35,020 bases of DNA from the NCBI GenBank assembly GCA_029555885.1, contig JAKPQT010000744.1, positions 1-35,020 on the forward strand. Reading direction: 5' to 3'. Numbering within the stretch: the first letter of the stretch is position 1; each line of letters starts with the position of its first letter. This document shows, in pieces, positions 16,887-28,976 of this stretch. The notes below the pieces were generated by a model. It did no database searches. It was not told the DNA's origin and saw nothing but the letters and a program-made list of their open reading frames with translations. This DNA comes from Chloroflexota bacterium. Its GTDB lineage: Bacteria; Chloroflexota; Anaerolineae; CG2-30-64-16. The position numbers and the translations under genes were made by a program.

Positions 16887-17732
16887 TCAGGCCGCCCCTG
16901 GCAGGGCGAGATTCCTGGTCCCGAAGCATTGGCGCGTCGTCGCTTCGGTTACTTGTACTACTTTGTCAATTGTCGTCTCAAAAAGCCGTGCCAGACTCCG
17001 GACAATCAAGGGCACATAGGCTGGCTCGTTCCGCTGGCCGCGATGGGGGTGCGGCGCCAGGTATGGCGCATCCGTCTCCAATACCAGCCGGTCCGGGCGC
17101 AGTTGCGGCACCAACGCATGGAGACGGCGGGCGTTCTGAAACGTGACCGAGCCGCCCAATCCTAGCACCAGCCCCGTCTCGTAAGCGCGCTGCGCGTCGT
17201 CAAGCGTGCCGGAAAATGCGTGCCAAACACCTACTATACCAGACGCCCTCGGCTGTGTCGGTATCTGGCGTACCCATTGTTCAATTTCCCACAGCAGGTC
17301 GGCGGTGCACGACGGTGCATCCGGCGATGCGGACCCCTGCGCATTGCGTGTGTGCAGGATCACGGGCAGGCCCAACTCCGCGGCCAGGGCCAACTGGCTG
17401 CGCAGCGCCTGCTGCTGCTGATCGTGCGCCACGCGCTCCCAGTAATAGTCTAGCCCGATCTCCCCGATGGCGACCACCTTCGGATGCTGCGCCAGCTCGC
17501 GCAGCGTCTTCACAGTGTCCTCGGTGAAGTCGCCGCAGTCGTTCGGGTGGACGCCCAGCGCCGCATAGACGCCCGGATAGCGGTCGGCCAGCGCCAACAC
17601 CCGCTCGCATGACGCCAGGTCGATCGCCGGATTGATAATGACCCGCACGCCTGCCGCCGCGGCCCGCTCGATCACCGCCTCGCGGTCAGCGTCGAACTGG
17701 TGCAGGTCGAGGTGGCAGTGGGTGTCGATCAC
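16887..17732 (-). CDS. tatD: TatD-family metal-dependent hydrolase (DNase)
   Basis: 281 residues; GTG start overlapping the phosphohexomutase stop by four bases. MIDTHCHLD supplies the HxH metal ligands; [27 protein letters not shown] and [12 protein letters not shown] supply the remaining metal-binding and catalytic residues in the expected order for an amidohydrolase TIM barrel. TatD proteins are cytoplasmic 3'-5' exonucleases linked to DNA repair. Its place within a glycan operon is probably incidental, since tatD often travels with housekeeping genes. Residues near 175 (the [12 protein letters not shown] stretch) look like a small insertion relative to the usual family. Confidence 0.9.
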   Translation of the reverse strand: MIDTHCHLDLHQFDADREAVIERAAAAGVRVIINPAIDLASCERVLALADRYPGVYAALGVHPNDCGDFTEDTVKTLRELAQHPKVVAIGEIGLDYYWERVAHDQQQQALRSQLALAAELGLPVILHTRNAQGSASPDAPSCTADLLWEIEQWVRQIPTQPRASGIVGVWHAFSGTLDDAQRAYETGLVLGLGGSVTFQNARRLHALVPQLRPDRLVLETDAPYLAPHPHRGQRNEPAYVPLIVRSLARLFETTIDKVVQVTEATTRQCFGTRNLALPGAA

Positions 17733-19192
17733 GCGATGCCCGCGATTTTCAGCCCATCCGCCAGGATCGCAGGCACCAGGTCGCCGTGCGTCGTCTCGCA
17801 GTACACGCGAATCAGCGGCTCGGTGCCGGAGAAACGGACGAGCAGCCAGCCGCCATCTTCCAGCGAGAACTTGTAGCCGTCGGTCGTGTCCTTGCCGGTG
17901 ACTTGCAGACCGGCAATCTCTGCGGGCTGTGCCCGGTCGAGCCGTTCACGCGCGGCCTGCTTCAGGGCATTGTCCGTCAGCCGGGTGTCGATGCGGTCGT
18001 AGTAGTGCGGGCCGCCCACCATGTCGAACAGCATGGTCAGCAGCTCGGTCGGCTTTTTGCCTGTCCGGCACAGCAGGTCGAGCAGGTACAGATTGCCCAG
18101 GATACCGTCGCGCTCCGGCACGTGCCCGCGGAAGGCATAGCCGCCGCTCTCCTCGCCGCCGATGAGGCCGTCGTGCTCCACCATTGCGGGCGCAATGTAC
18201 TTGAAGCCCACGCCCGTGTGTACGACGGGCACGCCGTACCGTTTGCCGAGCTTGTCGAGCATGGAGGTCGTGCTGAGCGACTTGATGATGGGCCCGCGCT
18301 CCCCGCGCACCTCCAGCAGATACATCGCGAGCAGCGCGTACACCCGCAACTGGTCCACGAACGCGCCGTTCTCGTCGCCCATGCCGCAGCGGTCCGCGTC
18401 GCCGTCCAGGATGCAGACGACATCCGCGCCCAGCTCGCGCGCCTTCGCCAGCCCGGCGTCCACGTTCGGGGGAATCGGCTCAGGCCGCTTCATCTCCGGG
18501 AAGACGGGATTGCGCTCGGCATGGTATTCGATGACGCGCGTCTTGCCGCCGCCCACGAAGCGTGAGATGTAGCCCGCACCGTTGCCCCACATGTTGTCCA
18601 CCAACACGGTGAAGCCCGCATCCTGGAGCCGCTGCACATCCACGAGCGAGCGGATGCGCGCATCGTAGTTCGGGATCGGGTCATATGCGCGAAGCAGGCC
18701 GGCCTTCTGCGCCTTGTCAAAGTCCATGCGCTGCACGCCCGCGACCGTGGCCGGGATGCGCGCCTCGATGGCCTTTAGGCCGGCCGGGTCGATCGCGCCG
18801 CCGTTGAAGTCGCGCACCTTGAAGCCGTTGTCGGTCGGCGGGTTGTGGCTGGCGGTGATATTGATGGCGCCCAGCGCGTGCACGTCGGTGACGCCGAACG
18901 ACAGAACGGGCGTCGGCACGCCGCCGCCCGCGAAGTGCACGGGGATGCCGTTGCCGGCCAGCACCTCGGCCGCGGCCGCCGCGAAATCCTCGGACTGGAA
19001 TCGCTTGTCGCCGCCGATGACCGCGCCGCGCTGCGCCGCGTCCGCATAGGTCGCCTTGAGATAGTCCGCAAAGCCCTGGGCGCACCGCCGCACGTTGTCG
19101 AAGGTGTAGGTGTCGGCCATGCGCGCGCGCCAACCGTCCGTCCCGAATACGATGTCGCTCGCCAACTTACTGCTCATCTGCTCACCACCCAT
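17729..19192 (-). CDS. Phosphoglucomutase/phosphomannomutase family enzyme
   Basis: 487 residues. The alpha-D-phosphohexomutase motifs are present: [12 protein letters not shown] with the phosphoserine (about residue 112), DGDADRCG metal loop (about 261-268), GEESGGYAF sugar-binding loop and [12 protein letters not shown] phosphate-binding loop. It interconverts hexose-6-phosphate and hexose-1-phosphate. Mannose-1-phosphate feeding GDP-mannose for gmd/rmd would fit the context, but glucose specificity cannot be excluded. Two starts are possible: ATG at 19192, four bases after the gmd stop, or ATG at 19177 with GGTGGTGAG upstream. The region around these starts is built of ATGAGCAG-like repeats. 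Confidence 0.9.
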   Translation of the reverse strand: MGGEQMSSKLASDIVFGTDGWRARMADTYTFDNVRRCAQGFADYLKATYADAAQRGAVIGGDKRFQSEDFAAAAAEVLAGNGIPVHFAGGGVPTPVLSFGVTDVHALGAINITASHNPPTDNGFKVRDFNGGAIDPAGLKAIEARIPATVAGVQRMDFDKAQKAGLLRAYDPIPNYDARIRSLVDVQRLQDAGFTVLVDNMWGNGAGYISRFVGGGKTRVIEYHAERNPVFPEMKRPEPIPPNVDAGLAKARELGADVVCILDGDADRCGMGDENGAFVDQLRVYALLAMYLLEVRGERGPIIKSLSTTSMLDKLGKRYGVPVVHTGVGFKYIAPAMVEHDGLIGGEESGGYAFRGHVPERDGILGNLYLLDLLCRTGKKPTELLTMLFDMVGGPHYYDRIDTRLTDNALKQAARERLDRAQPAEIAGLQVTGKDTTDGYKFSLEDGGWLLVRFSGTEPLIRVYCETTHGDLVPAILADGLKIAGIA

Positions 19193-19196
19193 CTGC

Positions 19197-20198
<1,002 letters not shown>

Positions 20199-21194
20199 TT
20201 AACGCGTCACGCGCAAGCCCAGCGGCGTCGGGTCGCTGGCACCCGTCCGCAGCTGCTCGCGCCAGTAGTCGAGCACATCCCGTATGCTCTGGTCAAAGGG
20301 AATCACCGGCTGCCAGCCCGTCCGCTGGCGCAGCCGCGTGCAATCCGCTATCACGAGGGGGACATCGACCGCGCGCATGCGCGCCGGGTCCTGCTCCACC
20401 TCAACCTCGACGCCGGACGCCGCGATGAGCGTCTCCAGAAGCTGGCGGACGGTGTGCGCCCGGCCCGCGCCCAGATTGTAGACCTCGCCCGGCTCGCCCT
20501 GGGTCAGGGCCAACACATACCCTACGACGATGTCGCGCACATCGCTGAAGTCCCGCGCCACATCGAGCGCGCCGACGCTGATGCGCGGGGGCCGCAGCCC
20601 CGCCTCGATTTCCGCCACCTGCGCGGCAAAGTCCGGCGCGACGAAGCCCTGGCGCTGGCGCGGCCCGATGTGGTTGAAGGGCCGCACGCGCACCGCCTCG
20701 ACGCCGTTGCTCAGCCAGTATTGCAGGCCGAGGTAGTCCTGTGCGACCTTGCTCACTGCATAGGGCGAGGTCGGGCGCAGGGGCGTCTCCTCACGGATGG
20801 GCAGTTCCGCCTCACTCACGCGGCCGTATTCCTCGCTCGAACCGACGACCAGCACCCGGCACTTCGCCCCCAACTGCGCCACGACCTCCAGCACGTTGAG
20901 CTGTGACCGGATGTTGTTTTCCAGCGTGAACCACGGGTCCTGGCGCGACAGCGACGGAATGGGCTGGGCGGCGAGGTGGAAGATGTAGTCGGGCCGGCTC
21001 TGCTCGACGATATAACGCACCACCTCCAACCGCGACAACTCGGCAGGGAACAACTGCAACCGGTCGCCCAGGTGAACGATGTTGTCCGGCTTGCCGTAGA
21101 CCGTCCCGGCGACCTCCCAGTCGCCCTGCGCCAACAGGTATTCTGCCAGATGACTGCCGACAAAACCGGAAATGCCCGTAATGAGCGCCCGCAA
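20199..21194 (-). CDS. rmd: GDP-4-keto-6-deoxy-D-mannose reductase (GDP-D-rhamnose synthesis)
   Basis: 331 residues from a TTG at 21194 preceded by GGAGGAACATT; no ATG fits. RALITGISGFVGSHLAEYLL is the NAD(P) glycine motif, VVGSSEEYGRV the active-site Ser region and SPYAVSKVAQDYLGLQY the Tyr-x3-Lys (about residues 145-149). FNHIGPRQRQGFVAPDFA and the DVRDIV/YNLGAG stretches are typical of Rmd. It reduces the Gmd product to GDP-D-rhamnose. It is first gene of the long glycan operon and has a TATAAT promoter with a 148-nt leader made largely of 7-nt repeats. An alternative assignment is another NDP-sugar epimerase, less likely next to gmd. Confidence 0.88.
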   Translation of the reverse strand: MRALITGISGFVGSHLAEYLLAQGDWEVAGTVYGKPDNIVHLGDRLQLFPAELSRLEVVRYIVEQSRPDYIFHLAAQPIPSLSRQDPWFTLENNIRSQLNVLEVVAQLGAKCRVLVVGSSEEYGRVSEAELPIREETPLRPTSPYAVSKVAQDYLGLQYWLSNGVEAVRVRPFNHIGPRQRQGFVAPDFAAQVAEIEAGLRPPRISVGALDVARDFSDVRDIVVGYVLALTQGEPGEVYNLGAGRAHTVRQLLETLIAASGVEVEVEQDPARMRAVDVPLVIADCTRLRQRTGWQPVIPFDQSIRDVLDYWREQLRTGASDPTPLGLRVTR

Positions 21195-21210
21195 AATGTT
21201 CCTCCGCCCC

Positions 21211-21295
21211 CTGCGTCTTTTGCGTCCCGTTGCGTCTTTTCTACGCCTGCTGCGTCCGTTGCGTCCGTTGCGTCTGATTGCGTCCTTGCGTCTTG
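21211..21295. repeat. TTGCGTC heptamer repeats in the rmd leader
   Basis: About ten imperfect CTGCGTC/TTGCGTC/GTTGCGTCC units with roughly 7-nt spacing. They lie between the promoter at 21349 and the TTG start, so they are transcribed as GACGCAA units. They resemble, in unit length only, the heptamers elsewhere in the window. Confidence 0.75.
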
Positions 21296-21348
21296 CACGA
21301 CCGCGACGCGCCCGCGCACATACCGCGACGTTTGTTACGTTTAAGGCA

Positions 21349-21377
21349 ATTATACCGCATCACACGGTGAAACAAAA
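21349..21377 (-). promoter_or_regulatory. Promoter of the rmd-gmd glycan operon
   Basis: A perfect -10 TATAAT (21354-21349). The -35 is weak: TTTTGT at a 17-nt spacer or TTGTTT at 15. This stretch is AT-richer than its surroundings, and transcription would begin near 21342. Confidence 0.6.
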
Positions 21378-21443
21378 GAAAACAGGCTATTCATCCGTAA
21401 CAGGGACTGCCCCATCACATCATAGCACAGCAGCAGAACACAA

Positions 21444-21483
21444 GAGACCGGATTTCCACTACACTTCACGGAAACCCGGTCTC
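21444..21483. repeat. GAGACCGG-type 14-nt inverted repeat
   Basis: Arms GAGACCGGATTTCC (21444-21457) and GGAAACCCGGTCTC (21470-21483), one mismatch, 12-nt loop. It is located between metK and the rmd promoter and is similar in sequence to the element at 27935. Confidence 0.8.
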
Positions 21484-21520
21484 CCCTGCTTCGACCAGAG
21501 TGGCCTGTCTGGCCGCCACA

Positions 21521-21567
21521 CCCTTCGACTACGCAGCAGAGAAGCTGGCTGCTGCGCTCAGGATGCT
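21521..21567. repeat. GCATCCT-family repeat downstream of metK
   Basis: CCCTTCGACTACG (left end) and CGCTCAGGATGC (right end), with an inner CAGCAGAGAAGCTGGCTGCTG hairpin-like core. It starts 12 bases after the metK stop. It is the only intergenic copy of this family in the window. Confidence 0.75.
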
Positions 21568-21579
21568 GGCGACGTGCCC

Positions 21580-22791
<1,212 letters not shown>

Positions 22792-22807
22792 AGCCACTGC
22801 TCCTTTA

Positions 22808-22909
22808 GGTTACAGGTTCGAAGGTTGCAGGTTGCAGGTTTTTGGACTGAGAAGTTACTGGTTCATAGGCAAAGCAAACCTGTAACCTGTGAACCTTCAA
22901 CCTGCAACC
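22808..22909. repeat. Gene-free heptamer inverted element between ahcY and metK
   Basis: The left arm (22808-22842) carries GGTTACA, GGTTCGA, AGGTTGC, AGGTTGC units; the right arm (22876-22909) carries the complementary AACCTGT, AACCTGT, AACCTTC, AACCTGC units. The 33-nt middle is unique. It fills almost the whole intergenic gap and ends next to the metK ribosome-binding site. Confidence 0.9.
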
Positions 22910-22917
22910 CACACCGG

Positions 22918-25229
<2,312 letters not shown>

Positions 25230-25251
25230 GACATTTCCTTTGAACGTCGGT

Positions 25252-25388
25252 AGCTAGAAGCTGGAAGCTGGAAGCTAGAAGCTGGAAGCTAGAAGCTGGA
25301 AGCTAGAAGCTGGAAGCTAGAAGCTGGAAGCTAGAAGCTGGAAGCTAGAAGCTGGAAGCTAGAAGCTGGAAGCTGGAAGCTGGAAGCT
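25252..25388. repeat. Heptamer tandem array, 19 units of AGCTRGA
   Basis: Nineteen consecutive AGCTAGA/AGCTGGA units (25252-25384), mostly alternating as a 14-nt period, plus a partial AGCT. The stop codon of the S23-type gene is made at its inner edge. There are no spacers, so this is not a CRISPR. Confidence 0.97.
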
Positions 25389-25782
25389 ACCGGTATGGTT
25401 CTACGTGCTGTTCGACGACAGCCTGCAGAAAGCGGTTGAGTTGTTTTCCCAACGAGCTACATCTTTCCGAAAGCACTTCATGAGCCTCGGCATTGAGGTT
25501 CCCGGTAGCATGTAACATATCCAGATGGACTCGAGTTTCGTCGCAGGATGCCAACGCCATGGTCAGAAAGTGCACGTACTCGTTGCCATAGCGCCGGCGG
25601 CCGAACCCTTCGGCAATATTGGCTGGAACGCTCTTGGCCGATCGACGGATCTGCGAACCTACCTCGTACAGCTCATACTTCGGCAGGCCCATCGACATCC
25701 TGTGAATCTCAACTGCGACCTCGAAGGCTAGCTGGTACACCTCGAGATCGCGATAGCTCTTCACCACCACTCTTTCGACCAT
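25387..25782 (-). CDS. Four-helix-bundle protein, S23/23S rRNA intervening-sequence protein family
   Basis: 131 residues, ATG with GGGAGA upstream. KSYRDLEVYQLAFEVAVEIH (helix 1), the core QIRRSAKSVPANIAEGFGRR (about residues 44-63), NEYVHFLTMALASCDETRVHL (helix 3) and a final helix match the S23/IVP family, first found in intervening sequences of 23S rRNA and structurally akin to Avd proteins of diversity-generating retroelements. Molecular function is unknown; nucleic-acid binding is suspected. Here it lies in no rRNA gene and has no reverse transcriptase nearby. Instead it sits between inverted heptamer arrays within a metabolic operon, which looks like a late insertion. Its stop codon is formed where the gene meets the array. 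Confidence 0.9.
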   Translation of the reverse strand: MVERVVVKSYRDLEVYQLAFEVAVEIHRMSMGLPKYELYEVGSQIRRSAKSVPANIAEGFGRRRYGNEYVHFLTMALASCDETRVHLDMLHATGNLNAEAHEVLSERCSSLGKQLNRFLQAVVEQHVEPYR

Positions 25783-25807
25783 GCCAGCTCTCCCTGACGA
25801 ACGATTC

Positions 25808-26752
25808 TCAGCTTCTAGCTTCTAGCTTCCAGCTTCCAGCTTCCCGTATCCGTCGCTCTGCCAGCCGGCAGTATTCCTCGGACAGCTCGTAGCCGACGTA
25901 ATGCCGGCCGGTCAGGACCGCGGCGACGGCGGTCGAGCCGGAGCCCATGAACGGGTCGAGCACCAGGTCGCCGGGCTGTGTGTAGAGCAGCAGCAACCGT
26001 CGCGGGAGCTCCTCCGGGAAGGGCGCGGGGTGCGCCACGCCCGTCTCGGTGGTCATCTCCCAGACCGAATCGCCCGGCTCCGTCGCCTGGCCCCACACCG
26101 CGCGGGCTATGGACTCGGCAATCCACTCGTCGTCCTTGCCGCGACGCCGCGCGTCGGCCAGCTTCTCGGCAATCTTGCGCTCCAGGTCCTTGAGCCGGTC
26201 CTCGGGCCGCCACACGCTGCGCGTCCAGGACACGAACTCGTTGCCCGTGATGCCCGTGAGACCGCCGTCCACCAGCTTGAGCTGCGCCTTGCTCCACACG
26301 GTGATGTACTCGTGGACATCCCGCAGGATCGGGTTGGACGAACGGGCAAAGCTGCCCCAGGCCGTCGAGATGCCGGCGGACGCCCCCTTGTCCCAGATGA
26401 TATGCCCCCGGTGCAGCCAGTGGCACGGGCTCGTGCGCAACTGCTCGTCAATCAGGCTGACCAGCGAGAGGTACGGCTTGCGGTCGGTGTTGGCGACGTT
26501 GATGCACAGGCGGCCGCCCGGCGCCAGCACCCGGTAGCATTCCCGCCACACGGCGTCGAGCAGCGCGAGATACTCTGCCAGCCCCAGGTCGTCGTTGTGA
26601 TCCGTGTAGTCCTTCGCCACGTTATACGGCGGCGAGGTCACGACCAACTGCACGACGCCATCGGGCACGCCGGACATCTGCCGCGCATCCGCACAGAAAA
26701 TCGTATCGAGATAAGGCCGGGTTATCTCGTCAGGCCCCGTGTCAGACGCCAT
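25808..26752 (-). CDS. Site-specific DNA methyltransferase, beta-class, orphan
   Basis: 314 residues. VVTSPPYN (motif IV, about residues 37-44) precedes LVLDPFMGSGSTAVAAVLTGRHYVGYE (motifs I and II, about 262-288), the order of beta-class enzymes that methylate an exocyclic amino group. TSPPY rather than DPPY is more usual for N4-cytosine enzymes, so N4-methylcytosine is the tentative product. The middle region (about 90-230) would hold target recognition. No restriction gene is adjacent. It follows mtnA by 55 bases in a SAM-recycling operon, so cotranscription under the SAM riboswitch is likely. The last residues (GSWKLEARS) are encoded by the inverted heptamer array beside the S23-type gene, so the natural C-terminus was altered. 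Confidence 0.88.
   Translation of the reverse strand: MASDTGPDEITRPYLDTIFCADARQMSGVPDGVVQLVVTSPPYNVAKDYTDHNDDLGLAEYLALLDAVWRECYRVLAPGGRLCINVANTDRKPYLSLVSLIDEQLRTSPCHWLHRGHIIWDKGASAGISTAWGSFARSSNPILRDVHEYITVWSKAQLKLVDGGLTGITGNEFVSWTRSVWRPEDRLKDLERKIAEKLADARRRGKDDEWIAESIARAVWGQATEPGDSVWEMTTETGVAHPAPFPEELPRRLLLLYTQPGDLVLDPFMGSGSTAVAAVLTGRHYVGYELSEEYCRLAERRIREAGSWKLEARS
25810..25844. repeat. Five inverted heptamers at the other end of the S23 cassette
   Basis: AGCTTCT, AGCTTCT and three AGCTTCC units, the reverse complement of the 25252-25388 array units. They overlap the 3' end of the DNA methylase gene. Confidence 0.92.
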
Positions 26753-26807
26753 GTGGCTCTATCCTCGCATCGTCACAACAATAATGCCGCGGCGGAACGC
26801 CATCGGT

Positions 26808-27920
26808 TTATCCGTTTGGAAGCGCAGCGACATCCGTTGCATTGCCCGCAACCCGCCGCGCAGCTGCAGCCCGCCGCGCAGCCGCGGCCTCCACCGCCTG
26901 CCGCAGGCTCTGCTCGAAGGGCGGATAGCAGATGCCTTCCTCGGTGATGATGCCGGTCAGATAGCGGGCCGGGGTGACATCGAAGGCCGGGTTGTATACC
27001 GCGACGCCCTCCGGGGCGATGCGCTCGCTGCCGACCTGCGTCACTTCCTCTGCGGCGCGTTCTTCGATGGGAATCAGGTCGCCGTGCGCGAGCGAGAGGT
27101 CAATGGTCGGCGTGGGCACCACGGCAAAGCAGGGGATGTGGTTCTCCTTCGCGATGACGGCCAGCTTGTATGAGCCGATCTTGTTTGCCACATCGCCGTT
27201 TGCGGCCACCCGGTCCGCGCCGTAGAGCACGACATCGACCCGGCCCAGCCGCATGAGCATCCCCGCGGCGTTGTCCGCGATGAGCGTCATGGGGATGCCG
27301 TCCTGCGTGAGCTCCCACGCGGTCAGCCGGGCCCCTTGCAGCCGCGGACGCGTCTCGTCCACCCAGACGTGCACCCGCTTGCCCTGTTCCACCGCCGCGC
27401 GCACCACGCCGAGCGTCGTGCCGTAGTCCACGGTCGCGAGCGCGCCCGCATTGCAGTGGGTCAGGATATTCGCGCCCTCCGGCACGACCGCCGCACCGAA
27501 CGCGCCCATCCGCCGGTTGATTTCGACATCTTCGTCCGCGATGTGCTGCGCCTCCGCGACGATGGCCGAGCGCAGGTCGTCGGGGTTGGGCAGCACAGTG
27601 TGCCGCGCAAGGTCCATGATGCGCGCGGTCGCCCAGCTCAGGTTGACCGCGGTGGGCCGGGCCGCATCGAGCACGGCCTGGGCCGCCGCCAGGTCGATGA
27701 GCAGGCTGTCGCGGTCGCGCGCCGGGCTTTGCAGCGCGGCGAGCGCCATGCCGAACCCACCCGCCGCACCGATGGCCGGCGCGCCGCGGACGACCATGTC
27801 GGTGATGGCCTGCGCGACGGTGCGGTAATCGGTGTATGACAAAACCTCGTATTGCAGCGGCAGGATCCGCTGGTCAATCATCTTGAGCCGGTTATCTTCC
27901 CACCACAGGGTGCGCGGCAT
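26808..27920 (-). CDS. mtnA: Methylthioribose-1-phosphate isomerase
   Basis: 370 residues, ATG with GGGAGGGA upstream. [31 protein letters not shown] (catalytic Cys, about residue 156) and [20 protein letters not shown] (catalytic Asp, about 235) identify MtnA, which turns methylthioribose-1-phosphate into methylthioribulose-1-phosphate in methionine salvage. It is the first gene after a SAM-I riboswitch, which fits a methionine-cycle role exactly. No other salvage gene (mtnP, mtnB, mtnD) lies in the window. The C-terminal 30 residues are an Ala/Arg-rich extension ([12 protein letters not shown]) beyond the conserved domain, from a GC-rich repetitive stretch. Confidence 0.95.
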   Translation of the reverse strand: MPRTLWWEDNRLKMIDQRILPLQYEVLSYTDYRTVAQAITDMVVRGAPAIGAAGGFGMALAALQSPARDRDSLLIDLAAAQAVLDAARPTAVNLSWATARIMDLARHTVLPNPDDLRSAIVAEAQHIADEDVEINRRMGAFGAAVVPEGANILTHCNAGALATVDYGTTLGVVRAAVEQGKRVHVWVDETRPRLQGARLTAWELTQDGIPMTLIADNAAGMLMRLGRVDVVLYGADRVAANGDVANKIGSYKLAVIAKENHIPCFAVVPTPTIDLSLAHGDLIPIEERAAEEVTQVGSERIAPEGVAVYNPAFDVTPARYLTGIITEEGICYPPFEQSLRQAVEAAAARRAAAARRVAGNATDVAALPNG

Positions 27921-27934
27921 GGTGTTCTTCCCTC

Positions 27935-27996
27935 CCGAGAAAACGGGTTTCTTGTGCGAAGCTGCGCTTCGCCCGGAAACCCGGTTTCTAACTCGG
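27935..27996. repeat. Palindromic element between the SAM-riboswitch terminator and mtnA
   Basis: Outer arms CCGAGAAAACGGGTTTC (27935-27951) and GAAACCCGGTTTCTAACTCGG (27976-27996) pair imperfectly; inside is a perfect GCGAAG/CTTCGC stem (27956-27972). It would be part of the read-through mtnA leader, close to the ribosome-binding site. Related to 21444-21483. Confidence 0.8.
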
Positions 27997-28000
27997 AAAT

Positions 28001-28024
28001 AAAAAAGCCCTCCGGGAGGAGGGC
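28001..28024 (-). terminator. Intrinsic terminator of the SAM-I riboswitch
   Basis: The minus strand reads GCCCTCCTCCCGGAGGGC followed by TTTTTT. It lies about 22 nt after the end of the aptamer, the normal place for the S-box expression platform; SAM binding should favour this hairpin and shut off mtnA. Confidence 0.92.
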
Positions 28025-28045
28025 ACAGCGCGAGCGTTGTTCCGA

Positions 28046-28273
28046 CCTCTCATCTTTCAGCACTGGGTTTGCGGCGCATGTCGCAAACACGCTGACGGAC
28101 TTGGCACCAGCCTGGACCGGCGGCACAAACCCCTGCGCTTTGCACTCTGTCCGTTGCACGCTTCACATTCTGCGTGCCCGGGGCTCAGCGTATAGGTTTG
28201 CGCAACCATGATCCGGGACTCCAGGTGGTTGCCGGGGGCTCATCGGGCCGTTCCCTCCCCCCCTCTGGATGAG
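28046..28273 (-). promoter_or_regulatory. SAM-I (S-box) riboswitch with enlarged P3 arm
   Basis: Minus-strand P1 CTCATC (28273 inward) pairs with GATGAG (28049-28054). Between them come AGAGGGGGGGGAGGGAACGG, CCCGATGAGCCCCCGGCAACC, GGTGCCAAGTCCGTCAG and CTGAAAGATGAG, the conserved core of the S-box in the right order. P4 is the GTTTGCG/CGCAAAC hairpin. P3 opens with CCTGGA (28225-28220) and closes with TCCAGG (28116-28111), and the P3 region spans about 118 nt instead of the usual few tens. An intrinsic terminator follows, and mtnA is the regulated gene: high SAM should end transcription before the methionine salvage and SAM-cycle genes. Confidence 0.96.
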
Positions 28274-28345
28274 TTGTCCAGTTGCCAGTTTGTTAATCCG
28301 CATAAAAACGGATGCAACGCCGTGCAAATCATACGGCAAGTGATA

Positions 28346-28374
28346 AGTCTAGCATAGGAGCAGGCTCGTGTCAA
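28346..28374 (-). promoter_or_regulatory. Promoter of the mtnA SAM-cycle operon
   Basis: Consensus -35 TTGACA (28374-28369), 17-nt spacer, -10 TAGACT (28351-28346), starting transcription near 28339, about 65 nt before the SAM-I aptamer. An 11-nt inverted repeat (28358-28368 with 28380-28390) flanks the -35 box and could be an operator. Confidence 0.88.
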
Positions 28375-28388
28375 AAATGCGAGCCTGT

Positions 28389-28964
28389 TCAGCTCCCGAA
28401 CGACGCGAGCGCGCGGCGGAGGCGCTCCTCCACGTCCGTGATATCGCGCGGCAGCGCCTGGACCGCGCGCTGCGCCTCGACGATGCTGTAGCCCAGCGCG
28501 GTCAGCGCGTCGATGACCGCGGCGTCCGCCTCGGTGATGGCGGCCAGCCCCTCGGACACCTCGCCCGCGCCGATCTTGTCCTTCAGCTCCAGGACGATCT
28601 TCTGCGCGGTCTTCTTGCCGATGCCCGGCACGCGCGCCAGCAGCTCCGGGTGTTCCTGGCCGATCGCGAGACGCAGCGCGTCCGGGGCCATGAACGAGAG
28701 CACGGAGAGGGCCAGCCTCGGCCCCACGCCCTGCACGCGCATCAGATTCTCGAACAGGCCGAGCTCCTCTTCGCTGCCGAAGCCGACGAGCGTGAGGTCG
28801 TCCTCGCGCACGATCAGGTGCGTGTAGAGGACGATCTCCTCGCCGGGCCGCGCCATCGCCAGCGTCGGCTGCGGGCAGAGTACGCGAATGCCGATGCCGC
28901 CAAGCATGACGATCAGGGCTTCGCTCGACTTGCTGTGGACCCGGCCTTCGATGATGGCAATCAC
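28389..28964 (-). CDS. ruvA: Holliday junction branch migration protein RuvA
   Basis: 191 residues, GTG start with GAGAGG five bases upstream. MIAIIEGRV opens the N-terminal OB fold; LMRVQGVGPRLALSVLS and LLARVPGIGKKTAQKIVLEL are the two helix-hairpin-helix motifs that bind junction DNA; the C-terminal domain (about residues 145-191, ALGYSIVEAQRAV) contacts RuvB. RuvA tetramers hold the Holliday junction open while RuvB drives branch migration. It follows ruvC by 12 bases in a yebC-ruvC-ruvA operon, a common arrangement. ruvB is not in the window. The stop overlaps the inverted repeat flanking the mtnA promoter. Confidence 0.95.
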   Translation of the reverse strand: MIAIIEGRVHSKSSEALIVMLGGIGIRVLCPQPTLAMARPGEEIVLYTHLIVREDDLTLVGFGSEEELGLFENLMRVQGVGPRLALSVLSFMAPDALRLAIGQEHPELLARVPGIGKKTAQKIVLELKDKIGAGEVSEGLAAITEADAAVIDALTALGYSIVEAQRAVQALPRDITDVEERLRRALASFGS

Positions 28965-28976
28965 GGCAGCCTCTCG

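Larger units (their letters stand above)
25252..25844. mobile_element. Candidate cassette: S23-type gene between inverted heptamer arrays
   Basis: A 19-unit array (25252-25388) and a 5-unit array in the opposite orientation (25810-25844) enclose one small gene, so the whole is an inverted-repeat-ended unit. It interrupts a coherent SAM-cycle operon between the methylase and the kinase and reaches into the methylase 3' end. Mobility is inferred; no transposase or target duplication is seen. Confidence 0.5.

Noticed and set aside
25252..25388. CRISPR array
   Set aside because: Units are 7 nt, contiguous and without spacers; no cas gene is present.
25387..25782. Diversity-generating retroelement accessory protein (Avd)
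   Set aside because: The fold family is related, but no reverse transcriptase, template repeat or variable repeat is visible in the window.
27878..28159. Small minus-strand open frame over the mtnA leader
   Set aside because: It overlaps the SAM-I aptamer and terminator; the RNA structure explains this sequence.
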